Shown: positions 33,101-45,037 of the stretch, piece after piece | Layout of the letters: every line of letters begins with the position of its first letter | Numbering within the stretch: position 1 is the first letter of the stretch | Assembly: GCF_000219625.1 (NCBI RefSeq) | Contig: NC_018213.1 | Span: forward strand, 800,055-864,054 | Reading direction: 5' to 3' | Length of the DNA: 64,000 bases | Origin: Zymoseptoria tritici IPO323 | Lineage: Eukaryota; Ascomycota; Dothideomycetes; Mycosphaerellales; Mycosphaerellaceae | Notes under the pieces: model-generated | Databases searched by the model: none | Seen by the model: the letters and a program-made list of their open reading frames with translations, nothing else | Told to the model about the DNA's origin: nothing | Position numbers and translations under genes: made by a program

Positions 33101-34969
33101 GGTGTTGATGTGACGGGACGTGTATGTCTGATGTCGTCTGAAGGATGTGTGCGGCTTTGATCAATTGGTCTGATGTTCTGGTCGGTCGATAAGAGACGAA
33201 GGATCGATCGAGGAGGGAACGGTTGACTTATAATACCAGTTGGGCCAGTCAGAGCCAGGCTATGTGCTGTCCTCTCCCTCGTCATGTGGGTTTCCCAACA
33301 TAGTATTTGTCCGCCGGTGCCGACTGATCGGCGCGATTGACTGGGTGGTCACCTGTACGTCGAGCAGGTGTACGCATACAAGTGCTGTTCGCCCGGTCCT
33401 GGTCCCGAGATGAAAGACCTATTTTAAAGGAAACAAACCAATTTGATTGGCGCGAATTACTGGGTGGTGGCCTGAACGTGGAGCATGTGGACGCATCGGA
33501 GTGCTCATGGTGATCCTAGTCTGACTTGAAACACCATTTGCAAGGAGAACCATACTCGAGACCCAACTGCCTGAACGTGAGGAGGAAGGTGTTGGATTGT
33601 AACTTGGCTCTTTGTGGTGCGTCGTTTTATCGTAGCGTGAGGCTGAGTGGTCGGAGGGTCGATATGTTGGACGCACTCAAGTTTCAGAAACGACAGGGGC
33701 AAGGGCCGAGCGGTAGGCTTTGTGGATGAGGAAGCATCAAGTGCTGTCATATATCTCGTCATCAGAGCGGTTTGCCATCGGAGCCGGATGTGGAGGAAAG
33801 CTCGAAATGGTGCCATGGTCGATGTTACGTTTCGTGGCATTCCGCGCACCGGGTCAGCCATGTTACGCTTGCATTGCAGCTTGCTACTGTAGTATTGGGC
33901 TCCAGCACTTGCTCATGGCTGATGGCCTGATCGACAAATTTGTCCCTAAACATGTTCGTCGGCCTGCATGGTGGATAAACACTGAGAAAAATGTACACGC
34001 CTCGCACGAGTGGGATCTTGCTCTACCTGTCTTGGACTGGGTGGTTCTCGAAGGCATCTCAGTCTCTTCTCATGAGGGCCCGGACAGCATACTCAGAGAT
34101 CATGCTCTCGACAACAGTAATTGGATCAGACATGCCGCTCCCTGAACACGTCAGCTTCGACTCATAGCTCACTCGGCCTCAACGCATCCGCTGGCAGTGG
34201 CCTGCAAGCTCTGGATCATTGTTGTATATTGACGATCATCCATGTGATCTGTGACTGCTTTGGCGCTGGCTTTTTGAGGTCATTGAAAGGGCAGGAGTTG
34301 GCTGTCCTGGACAAGACGTGCGATGATGCGCCTCTGATGTGTTCACAAGGAACAACCTTGAGCTCTCTTGCTTCCCCCACTGATCGGTACCATGCACGGG
34401 CTGTCATGACAAGATGCCTTCCGATCGAGCACGCATGTTGTCGCTGTGAGTCGTGAGTAGTGCTGGTAGCGGCGAATGATGCAGGACTCGCTTAAGAACC
34501 TGGGAAGAAGGTGGAGTAGAGACCATCGGCAGAGGAGTGGGACTTTAGACTGATGATGCTGTAGTGCCCAGCAACCTCCACGAGCTGCAACGCCTTAAGC
34601 GACGATGCAAACATCAAGGAAATGCGAGACCACGAGGCGAAAGAAGTCCGCAGCGAAAGAATGCTTTACTCCTCCTCCATGTACATGTGTCTCCTCTCTC
34701 CTTCCCTTGCCCCTCCCGTTGGCAGTGCTACATGCCGGGCACTCAGAACAGCCCAAAGTGTGGTCCACGTATGCACGCTGTGAGAGGATTCGTGGCGATC
34801 TAGCACCCGTATTTTCCGCCTTTCTAATGAAAGGGTTATGCAGGTCAGCTTTAGTACCTTTTGCGACAGCGTCCGTCGGGATACTCACTCCGGCGCAATC
34901 GCAGTTTGCGAATGTACCTTGTGGAACACATCCCGCGTTTGGATGGATGCACCCGTGATTCTATGAATG
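33101..34969. other. Gene-poor stretch with a degenerate repeat
   Basis: About 1.9 kb with no convincing gene. Near 33331-33431, 33450-33547 and 33632-33680 a ~100-bp unit recurs in decayed form (GACTGGGTGGTCACCTG / TACTGGGTGGTGGCCTG, then GACGCAT..AGTGCT). A 141-codon plus-strand frame at 33720-34145 has no recognisable feature. Confidence 0.45.
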
Positions 34970-35396
34970 TCAGGCTATCTGAAACACATCGTGTAGAGAG
35001 ATGCACCGTTTTTCACCTACACCTTCGCATGGGTAGTACTTCGGAGAGTCCTGATCATCATTGCCATCCCTCTTGTCGTTGAAGTCGATGCAACAGCCAT
35101 GGCCGGTATATGGGCCTTTGACTGATGGTCAGGGCGCCTCCATAAGTACGAAAATCCTCCTGATCGTCTCACCTGTGCAGTAGTTGCTCGATATTTCTTC
35201 CTCTTCCTTCGAAGCAGCATCGATCGCGGATCCATGAGGGAAATGCTGCCCGCTGTAAACGCATTGCTGATGCAGAAATGGATTAGCATCCAGCACAGAG
35301 CGGGCTGAGCTCAGCGAGTCATCTTACAAAGTTTGAGATGTAGCCAGAAGCGTACGAGCTGCCGATGCAGAAAGCGAGGATCGCAATTGCGCGCAT
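34970..35396 (-). CDS. Small secreted cysteine-rich protein, 104 aa, candidate effector
   Basis: Three exons, 35396-35328, 35266-35173 and 35121-34970; introns of 61 nt (GTAAGA, GCTAAT branch, ATCAG) and 51 nt (GTGAGA, CCTGACC branch, ATCAG). A signal peptide (MRAIAILAFCIGSSYA, residues 1-16) is followed by a mature chain with six cysteines (25, 53, 64, 65, 86, 94), including an adjacent pair in GHGCCIDFND. As in the 32.7-kb gene, exon 2 begins Gln-Cys and intron 1 follows shortly after the signal peptide. No family recognised. The region upstream to 36.58 kb holds no clear gene. Confidence 0.72.
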
Positions 35397-36660
35397 GTTT
35401 GCGGTCGAGGCTGATGCACTGAGGAGATCGTGCTTCGAGGCGTGAACCGTGAGGATGATGTGGCAAGATGAGAAGTGTAGCGAGGCGCTGAGGAGAAAAG
35501 GTCGTGAAATCGGAAGCGGTAACGAGGAAGCTTTATGTGTCCCAGCACTGTTTACTGGCTCGAACTCTCCGCAGTAACCCGCTACGCACGAGGCAGTCTG
35601 GACACTCGAAGTCTAATGGCATATTCCTTGAGGAGGATGTCGGCGTTTCCGGACCAACGCAATGTCGGGGCTGTCGAAGAAGGTAACGATATCCTGGGCG
35701 GCAGCATTGTGAAATGAGGAGTAGGTTCTTACCCTGTCTGAATTCGGACACACTGTCAGCTCGGAGCTAACCTTCTTGGAGGTTCACATCGTACGCCGCG
35801 AAGCAGGGCAGACCATCCTGCTGGTATTGTGCCTCGGATCTCAACATCGCCGACATCTCGAGTCTCCGGTATAGTCGCTGGCAACCGGTGATGAAGCAGG
35901 TCCCGGCGAACTCCCATCTGCCAAACCCAGAGTTCTGTCCATGCCCGATGATATCGCGTGATCAAGATGACTGCATCGGATCCTGGCCGGGTGTTGAAGC
36001 TCCCTAGCTCCTGGTCCGACGTCGAAGGCCACCCACAAGGATAAGTTAGTTGTTCTGAAGATCTCCAGAAGGGAGATGGAGCTCTTCCCAACCACGAGGT
36101 ATTCGTGTGTCTCCAACACATGCGGCTGATTTATCGGCCTGCAATCCATGCATCGGCCTGCCATCGGCTCAAAGGCGAAAGTCTTACGGTGACTCTGAGC
36201 GATGTTGTCGACAGAGAGTCCGAGAAGTAAGGTAAGGTACTCCTATAGAAGAAGCTGCGGCCTGAGGCATTCACGTCGGAAGTGGGTCCGGGCGGTACAA
36301 GGAATCCATACCGTAGTATTGGTGTTTTCTCTTTGCTAGCCCTGCATATCAACCCCATGCCTCACTCTTCGTCATAACACCATTGCAGCACAGCTCAGCT
36401 CGACGGACACGGACGGGATCACCGAAGTCTTCTATCGTGCATCGCAGAGCAGATACTACCTTCGGTTCAATCTCTGCGTTTTGCGGTTGAAAGATCCCCA
36501 ATCCGCTAGCCCCCGCGATATCCGCCTTATCAAGGGTCCATCCCATCTGTGAACGACTACCGCTTACAGCCATAGATTCCTGTGAGCTCTCCGACTTTTG
36601 TACAAATATCCATTCGAGTCCTCACTTGTTCCCTTTGCGCGTCTTCCACTCCCCGCAAGC
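35397..36660. other. Intergenic with unassigned protein-like text
   Basis: Includes the promoters of the secreted protein (leftward) and of SHMT (rightward). Minus-strand frames at 36349-36573, 36131-36358 and 35756-36121 each read fairly smoothly (for example GFGRWEFAGTCFITG near 35910-35865 in a third frame), which suggests a frameshifted old gene. No family could be named. Confidence 0.35.
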
Positions 36661-38472
36661 ATGGCGTCCCTTCGCACATCGGTCAGGAGCACTGGCTCGC
36701 TTTTCAACCGAGCGTGTACGCGTCCAGTTCCCGCACAGCGATTGCTCGCACAGCAGACGTGGCGATCGCTTTCCACAGCAGATCAGCAGCAGAAGGTTGG
36801 CATGAATTTATGAGTTCCCTCGGAGATATATGGCGCTGACTGAACGCAACAGCTGCTGTCCTCCAAGCTCGATGAGGCCGATCCGACCGTTTACGATATC
36901 ATCCAAAAGGTACGCCGCCTTCCGCCTTCGCGATCTGGATCTTCACAATCGAATATGGCTGAACCGAGTTGGATAGGAAAAACGACGACAGAAGCACTTC
37001 ATAAACCTGATCCCCTCGGAGAATTTCACGAGTCAAGCAGTGTTGGACGCGCTGGGAAGCGTCATGCAAAGTGAGCAACATACACGCGAAGGTGACATGG
37101 AGGTGCCATGCTGATCCGAGGACTCTTAGACAAATACTCGGAAGGATACCCAGGTGCACGATACTACGGTGGAAACGAGCACATCGACGAGGCGGAGCGA
37201 CTATGTCAACAGCGTGCATTGGAGACCTTTGGTCTGAAAGACTCGGAGTGGGGCGTCAACGTACAACGTGCGTTCGAAAACTACCCCAGCGATACACAAC
37301 AAGACTGATTCTGGGATACAGCTCTGTCCGGCTCGCCAGCCAATCTCTACGCCTACTCCGCTGTACTCAACGCCCACGACCGGATTATGGGCCTCGATCT
37401 GCCTCATGGTGGCCACCTGTCCCACGGCTACCAACTCCCAACGAAGAAGATCTCCGCAATCTCCAAATACTTCGAAACATTACCATACCGCTTGGACGAG
37501 AGCACAGGATTGATTGATTACGACCGATTAGAAGAGATGGCAATGCTGTACCGACCGAAGATCATCATCGCTGGAACGAGTGCATACAGCAGATTGATCG
37601 ACTACAACCGGTTCCGCGAGATTGTGAACAAGGTGGGCAACTGCTACTTGCTAAGCGACATGGCGCATATTTCTGGTCTGGTGGCAGGCAAGGTCATCCC
37701 TTCACCGTTCGACGTCTCAGATATTGTCACCACAACTACACACAAGAGCTTGCGAGGGCCACGCGGAGCCATGATCTTCTTCCGCAAAGGAGTCCGCAGC
37801 GTCGACAAGAAGGGAGTCGAGACAAGGTACGATCTCGAGGGTCCCATCAACTCTTCAGTCTTCCCAGGCCACCAGGGAGGTCCTCATAACCACACCATCA
37901 CCGCATTGGCTGTCGCGCTTAAGCAAGCGCAGCAACCCGAGTTCAAGGAATACCAGAAGACCGTGCTCGAGAACGCTCAAGCCTTCGCCCAAAGATTAGG
38001 AGGCAGCAAAGATTCCGACGGGCTCGGTTACACCATCGTCTCCGGCGGAACCGACAACCACCTTGTCCTCATCGACCTCAAAGACAAAGGCATCGATGGC
38101 TCTCGTGTTGAGCGAGTGCTCGAGCTCGTTGGCGTGGCGTCCAACAAGAACACCGTGCCAGGCGACAAGTCTGCAATGAAGCCCGGTGGACTTCGCATGG
38201 GAACACCAGCCATGACGACCAGAGGATTCCAGCCGACGGATTTCAAGCGTGTGGCCGATATCGTCGACCGGGCCGTGACCATCGCCAAGACGCTTGACGT
38301 GAAGGCGAAGGAGGCGGCAGAGAAGAGTGGCAGGAAGAACCCGGGTAGCGTGAATGCCTTCAGGGAGTTTGTTGGTGAGGGTGAGGAAGTGCCTGAGATT
38401 GTGGAACTGAGGAGGGAGGTGGAGGAGTGGGTGGGCACATTCCCACTGCCGTGGATCGCAGAGAAGTCATAG
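36661..38472 (+). CDS. Serine hydroxymethyltransferase, mitochondrial form
   Basis: Five exons: 36661-36795, 36853-36909, 36977-37070, 37130-37267 and 37322-38472; introns of 57, 67, 59 and 54 nt. The product is 524 residues. It converts serine and tetrahydrofolate to glycine and 5,10-methylene-THF with pyridoxal phosphate. The first ~45 residues are Arg/Ser/Ala-rich without acids, a mitochondrial import signal. Landmarks: [41 protein letters not shown], and [13 protein letters not shown] with the PLP lysine at 283. Intron 4 (37268-37321) restores [14 protein letters not shown] across a TGA. The first donor (GTTGGC) is weak. It feeds one-carbon units to the methionine/SAM cycle, whose SAM synthetase is also in this window. 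Confidence 0.93.
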
Positions 38473-38856
38473 TCGACCTGGAACGGGAGCGAGCAGAGGC
38501 GTAATATGGCGTCAGAAGCCTTGAGCAGGAGTTCAACGGTGGGTGTGCATATCTGATTTCTTCTTCGTCGATGCACTTAGAGACCACGTCAATACTGATG
38601 AGGTAAAACAGCTCTCCATTTCATATCTTCCAAGGTTCCATCGGTTCCATCCCTTCCTGTTCAGGCGTAGGGCGCGATTAGCTCATGTACTAGCTCGCGC
38701 ACTAGGCTCAAGCTCAGTTCCAGCGTTGGTCAAGTGAAGTGACAAACAACGCAGTTCCCTTCACTTCACTTTCCAGGTGCAATTCTTCTTCAACGCCACT
38801 TCCACGCATTCTCACCTCGCCCACGCACGTGGCATCGCCGCGCACAATCAACAACC

Positions 38857-39871
38857 ATGGCGCCTCTTATTCTCCAATCTGATCTTGGTCCCACCTTCGC
38901 AAGCATCACGAGCTCAACCTCTCAGCCCGAGTCCACCACCGCTCCGTCACTGCCCACTTCCGATCTCCCGACCAAGTCAGACCCGTACCTCCTCAAAGTC
39001 CCCGACGACAACCCGAACAAGCATGAAGACGACTCAGCTTGTGCCTTTCCCGTAGACACCTGGTCGGAAACCTGCTGGGCTCTCAAAACCGCCGGCTTGA
39101 AACAGTTCGTTCTCGCTGCGGATCAGCAGAAGTCGATGATCTCGATTACGCCGCACGTGCGGCAGGAGGATGGAGCGGACTCATCCTCGCCACTCGACTG
39201 GCCGGGTCCACCGCTAGGCTATATCAATCAAGGTGGAGGGGCCGACGCCGGGAGAATAGAAGAGCATTGGTGGCAGAGGGATTGGGCGGAGGCACTGATG
39301 GCGGCGTGCGTTGTGTTCTCTCTGGTGAGCTTGTTCGTGCTGGGAGGTTTGAAATTGGGCGGGTGGCTGGATTGGAAAGGAAACGTGAGTACCGCCCTTT
39401 TTTTCTCGTGTTTTTTTCTTCCTGGGTAAGGCGGCGCTTCAATCGCCTGTGGTATGGCAGCAGCGGCGGCACAGCAGCCATTAGCAGCGACTTCTGGCTG
39501 AGAACAGTATGACAAGAGAACTGACGATTGACGAAATTCAGCTCAATTTCTGTCGGAACTCAGCACGTCGCAACCGCGCCTACCTTCGCCGCAGCACCTC
39601 ATACTGGGTCTGGCCTGAAGCCACAGATGAGCACCATCCAACTCGCACCAGCTCCTCCGATACAGCCACGACCCGCAGCAACAGTCACTCCAATAGCAAC
39701 GAGTATGAGCTTAGAGACATGTCTGGACTGGCACCGCAAGACATATTCTACGGACGATACAATCGAGTCGACCTATCTGGACTCAGCCCGGCGGAGAGGA
39801 GAAGGGCTGTGGCGATGCTGGAGAGTGATGAAGAGATGCTGAGAAGATGGAGTCGGGCTGGCTTGGTATAG
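38857..39871 (+). CDS. Single-pass membrane protein of unknown function
   Basis: Two exons, 38857-39384 and 39542-39871, joined over a 157-nt intron (GTGAGT...AATTCAG); 285 residues. The N-terminal ~140 residues are Ser/Thr/Pro-rich and polar. One strong membrane segment (about residues 144-166, AEALMAACVVFSLVSLFVL) follows. The C-terminal tail is Arg/Ser-rich and ends with a conserved-looking block (GLAPQDIFYGRYNRVDLSGL...AERRRAVAMLESDEEML). No signal peptide and no family recognised. A helix-rich cytosolic tail after one membrane segment would suit an adaptor or anchor, but that is a guess. Its tail converges on the minus-strand gene at 40243. Confidence 0.65.
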
Positions 39872-40242
39872 GAGTTCGGGAGCTGTGTTGATGGGAGCAA
39901 GTCTGGTTTGATATGGAAAGGCTTGGAAAGGAGCTTCGAGGAGACGAGGCTTTGGCGAGACTGAACAGGCATTGAACCGGCGTGTCGTCGATTTGTCCCG
40001 TCTTTCTGAGGAGGTCGTCCATGGTTGAGCCGAAATTGTCACATCACAAGGGAACCTAGCAATACAGTCGACAACAGCTGCGTGGCTACAGGTGAAGTGC
40101 TCTCTTCGCTTTTCTCCACGATCCAATCCCTTCCATTCCGCATATTCTCGCAATCCTACAGTGCCCGTCCGCCAGCAAAGTAAACACCACAGCCCAACGC
40201 CAATCTCCATCTCGCACTAATATCGAACCAGATCCAACAAGA

Positions 40243-40978
40243 TCAAGCCCTCACCGGCCTTGGGCGACTCGCCGGCGATATCCTCACCTTCCCATCCGCA
40301 GTCCTCTCATTCGCGGGCGTCGATATGGAAGGCCTCTTTGAATTGTCGAAACGTTTGGCGGGCGGAGCTCTCGGATTGCTTGGCTTATTGCTCGTGGAAG
40401 ACACCTTTGACTGCCCAATCGTCGCCGTACGCGGTGTCTGCGAGATGGACGCCGCGGGGGCGGGCTTCTTCGACGGCAAAGCCCTCGCAACACCCTGCGA
40501 GGGCGGCGGCTTGGACGGCGGCGTGGAAGAAGGTAGCGACGCAGTCTTCGGCTTCGACGCAGGCAACGATCGTGTCGCAGGTGCTTTCGTCGCAGCTCTT
40601 GTAGGCGGCAACGCCTTCGGTGCCGTTGCCGCCGCCGCCGTGGGCTTCACCGCCACTTTCTTCTGTCCTCCTCCTCCCACTGGTCCATCCGCCGCCATGG
40701 CTCCCATGACTCCATTGCCATACCCGTTGATGTAGTTCCCGACTCCACCAATCGCGCCTGCCACACCTGTAAGCCAAGGAAAGACACAGCAGTCAGTGAG
40801 CTGGATCGAATCTGATATGGGACACACCGTTCGCACTTTGGCCTACTGAGCGTCCGCTGTTTTCGACGAGAGAACCGACGCCGCCTACGGCGTTGCCGGC
40901 TAGGGTTCCGCCTGCTTGGAGGCCGGTTGCGGCGTAGCCGGCGAGTTTGTCGGTTACCCAGTTTGTTATGAAGGCCAT
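40243..40978 (-). CDS. Glycine- and proline/alanine-rich protein, unknown
   Basis: Two exons, 40978-40828 and 40766-40243, intron 61 nt (GTGTGT, ACTGAC branch, TTACAG); 224 residues. The N-terminal ~75 residues form a Gly/Ala/Val/Asn-rich segment with amphipathic repeats (GGTLAGNAVGGVGSLVENSG, GAIGGVGNYINGYGNGVMGAM). The remainder is Pro/Ala/Ser/Lys-rich and disordered. No signal peptide and no catalytic motif. Similar Gly-rich starts occur in fungal hypothetical proteins that may sit at membranes or stress bodies. Function not assignable. Confidence 0.6.
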
Positions 40979-41450
40979 GTCGATTGGGATGGTAGGTACT
41001 TTGTTTATGAGAGTGTTGTTGATGGGTTGAGCAAAGAGATACTGTACGGTCTACATTGCGACTGATTAGAAGGACTGTGGCGTAAAGAGTGTGAGGTGTG
41101 GTGCATAAATCCCTGCTTCATGACCAAGTCTGAGATCGGATCGACGGTTGGAAAAGTAGGTCGAACCGTCGAACCGGGCACAGGATTTTGTGGAGAGATG
41201 TGAGATGACGTGGATTGTGGAATATCGAGGACTGTGTGAAACGTGGGCCTTCTCAGCCACAGTACTGTGAGCTGTCCTGGCTCTTCGATGCTAGTTGTGG
41301 AGGGAGAACATTGTCGTATGCTCATTGTCAGGGATCATTCACTTGAGAAGCGTGCTAGTGTAGAGTTAAGCAGATTAGACTTCTGCTAGACCCACGTGGG
41401 CTTTGCAAAGGTCCAGGCCTTTAGACTTTGCCATTATCGTCCATATTCAA
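40979..41450. other. Intergenic between two minus-strand genes
   Basis: About 470 bp holding the promoter of the Gly-rich gene and the 3' end of the acyltransferase. No gene seen. Confidence 0.5.
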
Positions 41451-43511
41451 TCACACTCGCGCTCCGTTTACGTACTTCTGCGTCCCGACCGGCTTGGATC
41501 CTACCGCAAGAGGGCTCTTCTTCTTTGCTACCGCAGCGACGACAGTCCCATTCGGCACTTTCCTGTTCACCACCAGGGGCACGCCTTGTACAGAGGCCGC
41601 CTTTGTCGATGCACCATTCACAGACACGGATTTCGTGGTCGCGGCCTTCACCGATGCTGCTTTTGGTACAGGCTTGATGGTAGTATTTGATGCCTTCGAG
41701 GCTGTGCTGAGAGGCGTCTTGGCCGAGCTGACCTGCCCGAGAGCACTCTTCGTCAATGGCGTTGCTTTTAGTCCCGCGGATTGACCAGGCAGGGCAGTTC
41801 CCTTCTTCTGCGTCCTTTGAGCGGCGAGACTTCTAGCTTGAAATCCAGCAGCGTGCACTGCAATCGTGCTCAGAGGTCGTGTGATCATGCTTCCCATGTT
41901 CGCAAGCGGGACTTCCTTCCTCACCGTCTGCTTGGGAGTTGGAACGACAGAAGTTGGTGCTCTAGGAACCTTTGCCATCTCTTTTGCGGTATAGACTGCA
42001 GCTTTGGCGAGATCGCTTTGCGCACTGCTCGATATAGCCTTGTTTGCGCCAGGCGCTTTGCTGACTTTCTTCGCCACTTTGGCGTCTCCGGCCGTCTGAA
42101 GAACGTTCTTCATCTCTGCTTGGGTCTGCGGCGAGGTCTTGAGTAGCTGGTCGATTAACGACTTCGGAAGCGGATTTTGCTTGTGTGCTGCAAGTAGAGC
42201 TTTGCGAACAGTTGCCTCGCTGCCCGGCAATTTTGGAGCTTGACCAAGCAACAATGATCCGAATTCCTGCGACATGGCCACTTTCTGCATCATGCCCTCG
42301 AAGTTGATGGGTTCCGATAAGTCAACGCTCGACAAGGCACCGGCTGTTGTGGTGATTGGCCCAAATATGCTCAAGAACTCATCCCATCCTCCGCCAGTCC
42401 TGACAGAGGTCGAGATGGACTTTGCGTGGTTCGACTTCCTCTTCCCTTCCGCAGCCAGCAACGCTTTGAGCGGATCTTCTGCCGGAAAGCTTCCAAATTT
42501 GTAGTAGTATTCGAGAAGATAGTCCTTCTCTCTCCATCGATTCAGTAGCCAACGACTGAACGCTTCGCTATCTTCATAGGGAACGTCGGCAATCTTGTAT
42601 CGTCTCCAGTACATGTTGACGGACTTCGGTGGACGCCCTTCAAACAAGGATGACTTCAAGGTGAAAATGTCTTGACCGTACATCCCTTTCGGCACGCCCT
42701 CATAGGCGATTGTGCAGTCGTAAAGCCAATTCGTCGATGCTCGTAGTTCCTGCAAACAGAACTGCAGTCCAGTGCTTCGAGGCAATAGTTGATGCTTCAT
42801 GTCAGAAACACCTGTCTTCTCTGCCCACTTTGCAGACTTTTCCCTTGTGCTTTCGGAGAGATTCGTGCCCTCGGGAAAGATGAGCAGCCACATTGGGTCA
42901 TCTGGATCTTTGAGCTGGTCGAGATGATGCTTGAACTTGTACCGATCCTGCTCCCAATTCCGGCTCAAGAAGATGAAGTTGTAGAATTGCATGCCCCAGC
43001 CGATGATGGGGACTTTCTTGAGACTCTCCTTGAGGATAATGTAGACTCGGCCGTGGGTATTGTTGGTGTAGGCGATCCACCACAGGTAAAGCCAGTCTGT
43101 GTATAGCTGATGATTCCCCATCAAGACCAGTCGATGAGGAAAGTTGCACTTGAGCGTTCCATCGTCCATCTGAAAGATTTGATCTTTCATGCTTTCGTCT
43201 CCGCTGACCCGAACTACTGTTGGAGCCCACCATTGCGTGATGGTAGTTACCAATACAGCGAAAGACTCCTTCGTCCAGGCCATGTAGGCTTCGTAGAATT
43301 TGACATCGACCAACTTGAGCGGCGCTCCGATGAACTGGGATGCCGATATAGCCATGACTCCGGACAGGAACGTTGATGCAGCGGAGAACGCTCGTTCTGC
43401 TTGGCCCATTCCTCCATGGCGGATTGGGTTTGGGTTGTCCTGGCCAGATTGTAGACTGACGCCGGCTTGCGAGATTGGCTTCTTGATCGAAGCAGTGCCA
43501 TTGACCGTCAT
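41451..43511 (-). CDS. PlsC-type lysophosphatidic/lysophospholipid acyltransferase
   Basis: A single-exon protein of 686 residues. The acyltransferase domain carries block I GNHQLYTDW (N133-H134...D139), a block with RVYIILKESLKKVPIIGWGM, and block III LIFPEGTNLS (F212-T216), which bind glycerol phosphate and catalyse acyl transfer from acyl-CoA. A hydrophobic segment precedes it (about residues 45-65) and another lies around 86-100. The order and the FLSRNWEQD motif suit the fungal CST26/YDR018C-like, LCLAT/AGPAT-type group at ER membranes. The last ~250 residues are Ala/Lys/Thr/Ser-rich low-complexity, longer than in yeast relatives. It diverges from the gene at 44006. Confidence 0.85.
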   Translation of the reverse strand: MTVNGTASIKKPISQAGVSLQSGQDNPNPIRHGGMGQAERAFSAASTFLSGVMAISASQFIGAPLKLVDVKFYEAYMAWTKESFAVLVTTITQWWAPTVVRVSGDESMKDQIFQMDDGTLKCNFPHRLVLMGNHQLYTDWLYLWWIAYTNNTHGRVYIILKESLKKVPIIGWGMQFYNFIFLSRNWEQDRYKFKHHLDQLKDPDDPMWLLIFPEGTNLSESTREKSAKWAEKTGVSDMKHQLLPRSTGLQFCLQELRASTNWLYDCTIAYEGVPKGMYGQDIFTLKSSLFEGRPPKSVNMYWRRYKIADVPYEDSEAFSRWLLNRWREKDYLLEYYYKFGSFPAEDPLKALLAAEGKRKSNHAKSISTSVRTGGGWDEFLSIFGPITTTAGALSSVDLSEPINFEGMMQKVAMSQEFGSLLLGQAPKLPGSEATVRKALLAAHKQNPLPKSLIDQLLKTSPQTQAEMKNVLQTAGDAKVAKKVSKAPGANKAISSSAQSDLAKAAVYTAKEMAKVPRAPTSVVPTPKQTVRKEVPLANMGSMITRPLSTIAVHAAGFQARSLAAQRTQKKGTALPGQSAGLKATPLTKSALGQVSSAKTPLSTASKASNTTIKPVPKAASVKAATTKSVSVNGASTKAASVQGVPLVVNRKVPNGTVVAAVAKKKSPLAVGSKPVGTQKYVNGARV

Positions 43512-44005
43512 ATTGGACTGATAGCCTTAGGCTCGGAAGTCGTTCATGTCTCGGGTCCAGTTTCAGCAGCACGAAGCTATGACATTGTCAAAACGACATA
43601 ACGTCGCACACCAGACCAACAATGCGAACCAACCAACCAACCTCCAGCGCCACTTGTTCGGGTAGAACTGACGAATGCGCCACACAGCAGATGCAAGTGG
43701 TTGAGCATCCCTGTCAGAAAGTGGATGGTGAACAGGATTTGGATGTGTTTCACAGAATGTGACGTACAGAAGCATAAGCGGAGGAGGTCTGGAGGCGAAT
43801 CCTGAGAACGAGCCACCGCAGTGCACATTGCCCGTGATCATATCTTGAGGAGCTGTACCTGCCTGCCACAGTTGTCTCCGTCATCAGCGTTGTAATCTGG
43901 TCGTGATTTGCCGATTTCGAATAAGAACGAATACAACGAAACGGAGTCGACGCGAACATCCCACCAAGCCTCCGTACTGGGCCTATCTCCCGAACACAGT
44001 GCACA
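43512..44005. other. Divergent promoter region
   Basis: About 490 bp between the acyltransferase (leftward) and the small unknown gene (rightward). An (AACC)n-like run lies at 43617-43640. Overlapping minus-strand frames here show no protein features. Confidence 0.45.
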
Positions 44006-44753
44006 ATGGCCTCAGCAGTCCATCCGCAGCAGATGAACGGCCTGCCGAAAAAGCCCACCGCCGCCGGATCCCGCCCAGCCGTCAAGAAGCCCTACACACC
44101 AGCCAAGAAACAGCAAGTCAATGGCGCTCGCACAGCGGCACAAAACTCCGCGCGACCAGTACCCAACAAAGCAGCTTCCATCGCCGGCGAGACTGGTGGG
44201 GGAGTGACATCCGCGTATGCCATCATGGCGAGCCGGATCGCGAATCGGGTGGCGGAGATGGCGGAGAGTATCACGTTTGTTGAGAGGTGAGTCTCATAAC
44301 AATTCATCCGAGGCGTCGAGGTTTCCGGAGCGGGTCTTGTTATGATGATCAGGAACATGAAGGAGAACGACGCAAAGAAGAGAAATTCACCACCATCTTC
44401 AAACCTCACGCTAAGAAACCCTACTGACACCTACGCCAAGACCCCAGCAACAACCTCCCTCCGAACAACCCGCTCCACCACCCACCGCCGAGACCGAAAA
44501 ACGTCGTCCCCGCAAACTCGAAATGCGCCTCCCATCCTCTTCGCCCGACAGCATCGCCTTCTCGGCCCCATTCCTCGACAACACGCTGCAGAAGATGCTG
44601 CAGTTGCAGAATCGGATGCTCAAGTCGACGGCGGAGTTGAGCAAAAGTGAGGGCGTGGATGAGAAGTTGGTCAAGGAGCATGCGAGTCAGAGTGCGGAAC
44701 TGTCGAGGATCGTGGCATTGATCTGTGCGGAGAAGGCGAGGCAGGGTGCTTGA
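44006..44753 (+). CDS. Small protein of unknown function
   Basis: Two exons, 44006-44286 and 44441-44753, intron 154 nt (GTGAGT, CTACTGAC branch, CCAAG acceptor); 197 residues. The acceptor is non-ideal, but it is the only one that joins exon 1 to the well-formed downstream frame and no other donor exists between. The N-terminus is basic and disordered; then a helix (AYAIMASRIANRVAEMAES); a Pro/Gln linker; and a C-terminal helical region (FLDNTLQKMLQLQNRMLKST...AELSRIVALICAEKA) that could form a coiled coil. No family recognised; a complex subunit is possible. Confidence 0.55.
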
Positions 44754-45037
44754 GTTAAGAAAGAGAGAGAGCACTGGGGGAAAGTGGTGAATGTAGAAGG
44801 ATGGCCTGAATGTCGGAATGAGACGATAGCGTCTCAGTCAATATGACCTCGTGCTTCACGGTCCAGCATTCAGCATCCAGCGATCAATTTTCCTTGATTG
44901 AAGTACAATCACTGTGAGAAAGTGGAAGGGGTCAAAGTCTAGTCCAGATTCCCGTGCGTCCACCAAGGACGCATAATTCCTCCCATTGCATTTGCGAATG
45001 TCTAGTAGTCTACAGCGACGGTGATGTTACAGTTCTC

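Noticed and set aside
33720..34145. A 141-codon plus-strand frame
   Set aside because: No signal peptide, domain or conserved motif; competing frames on both strands.
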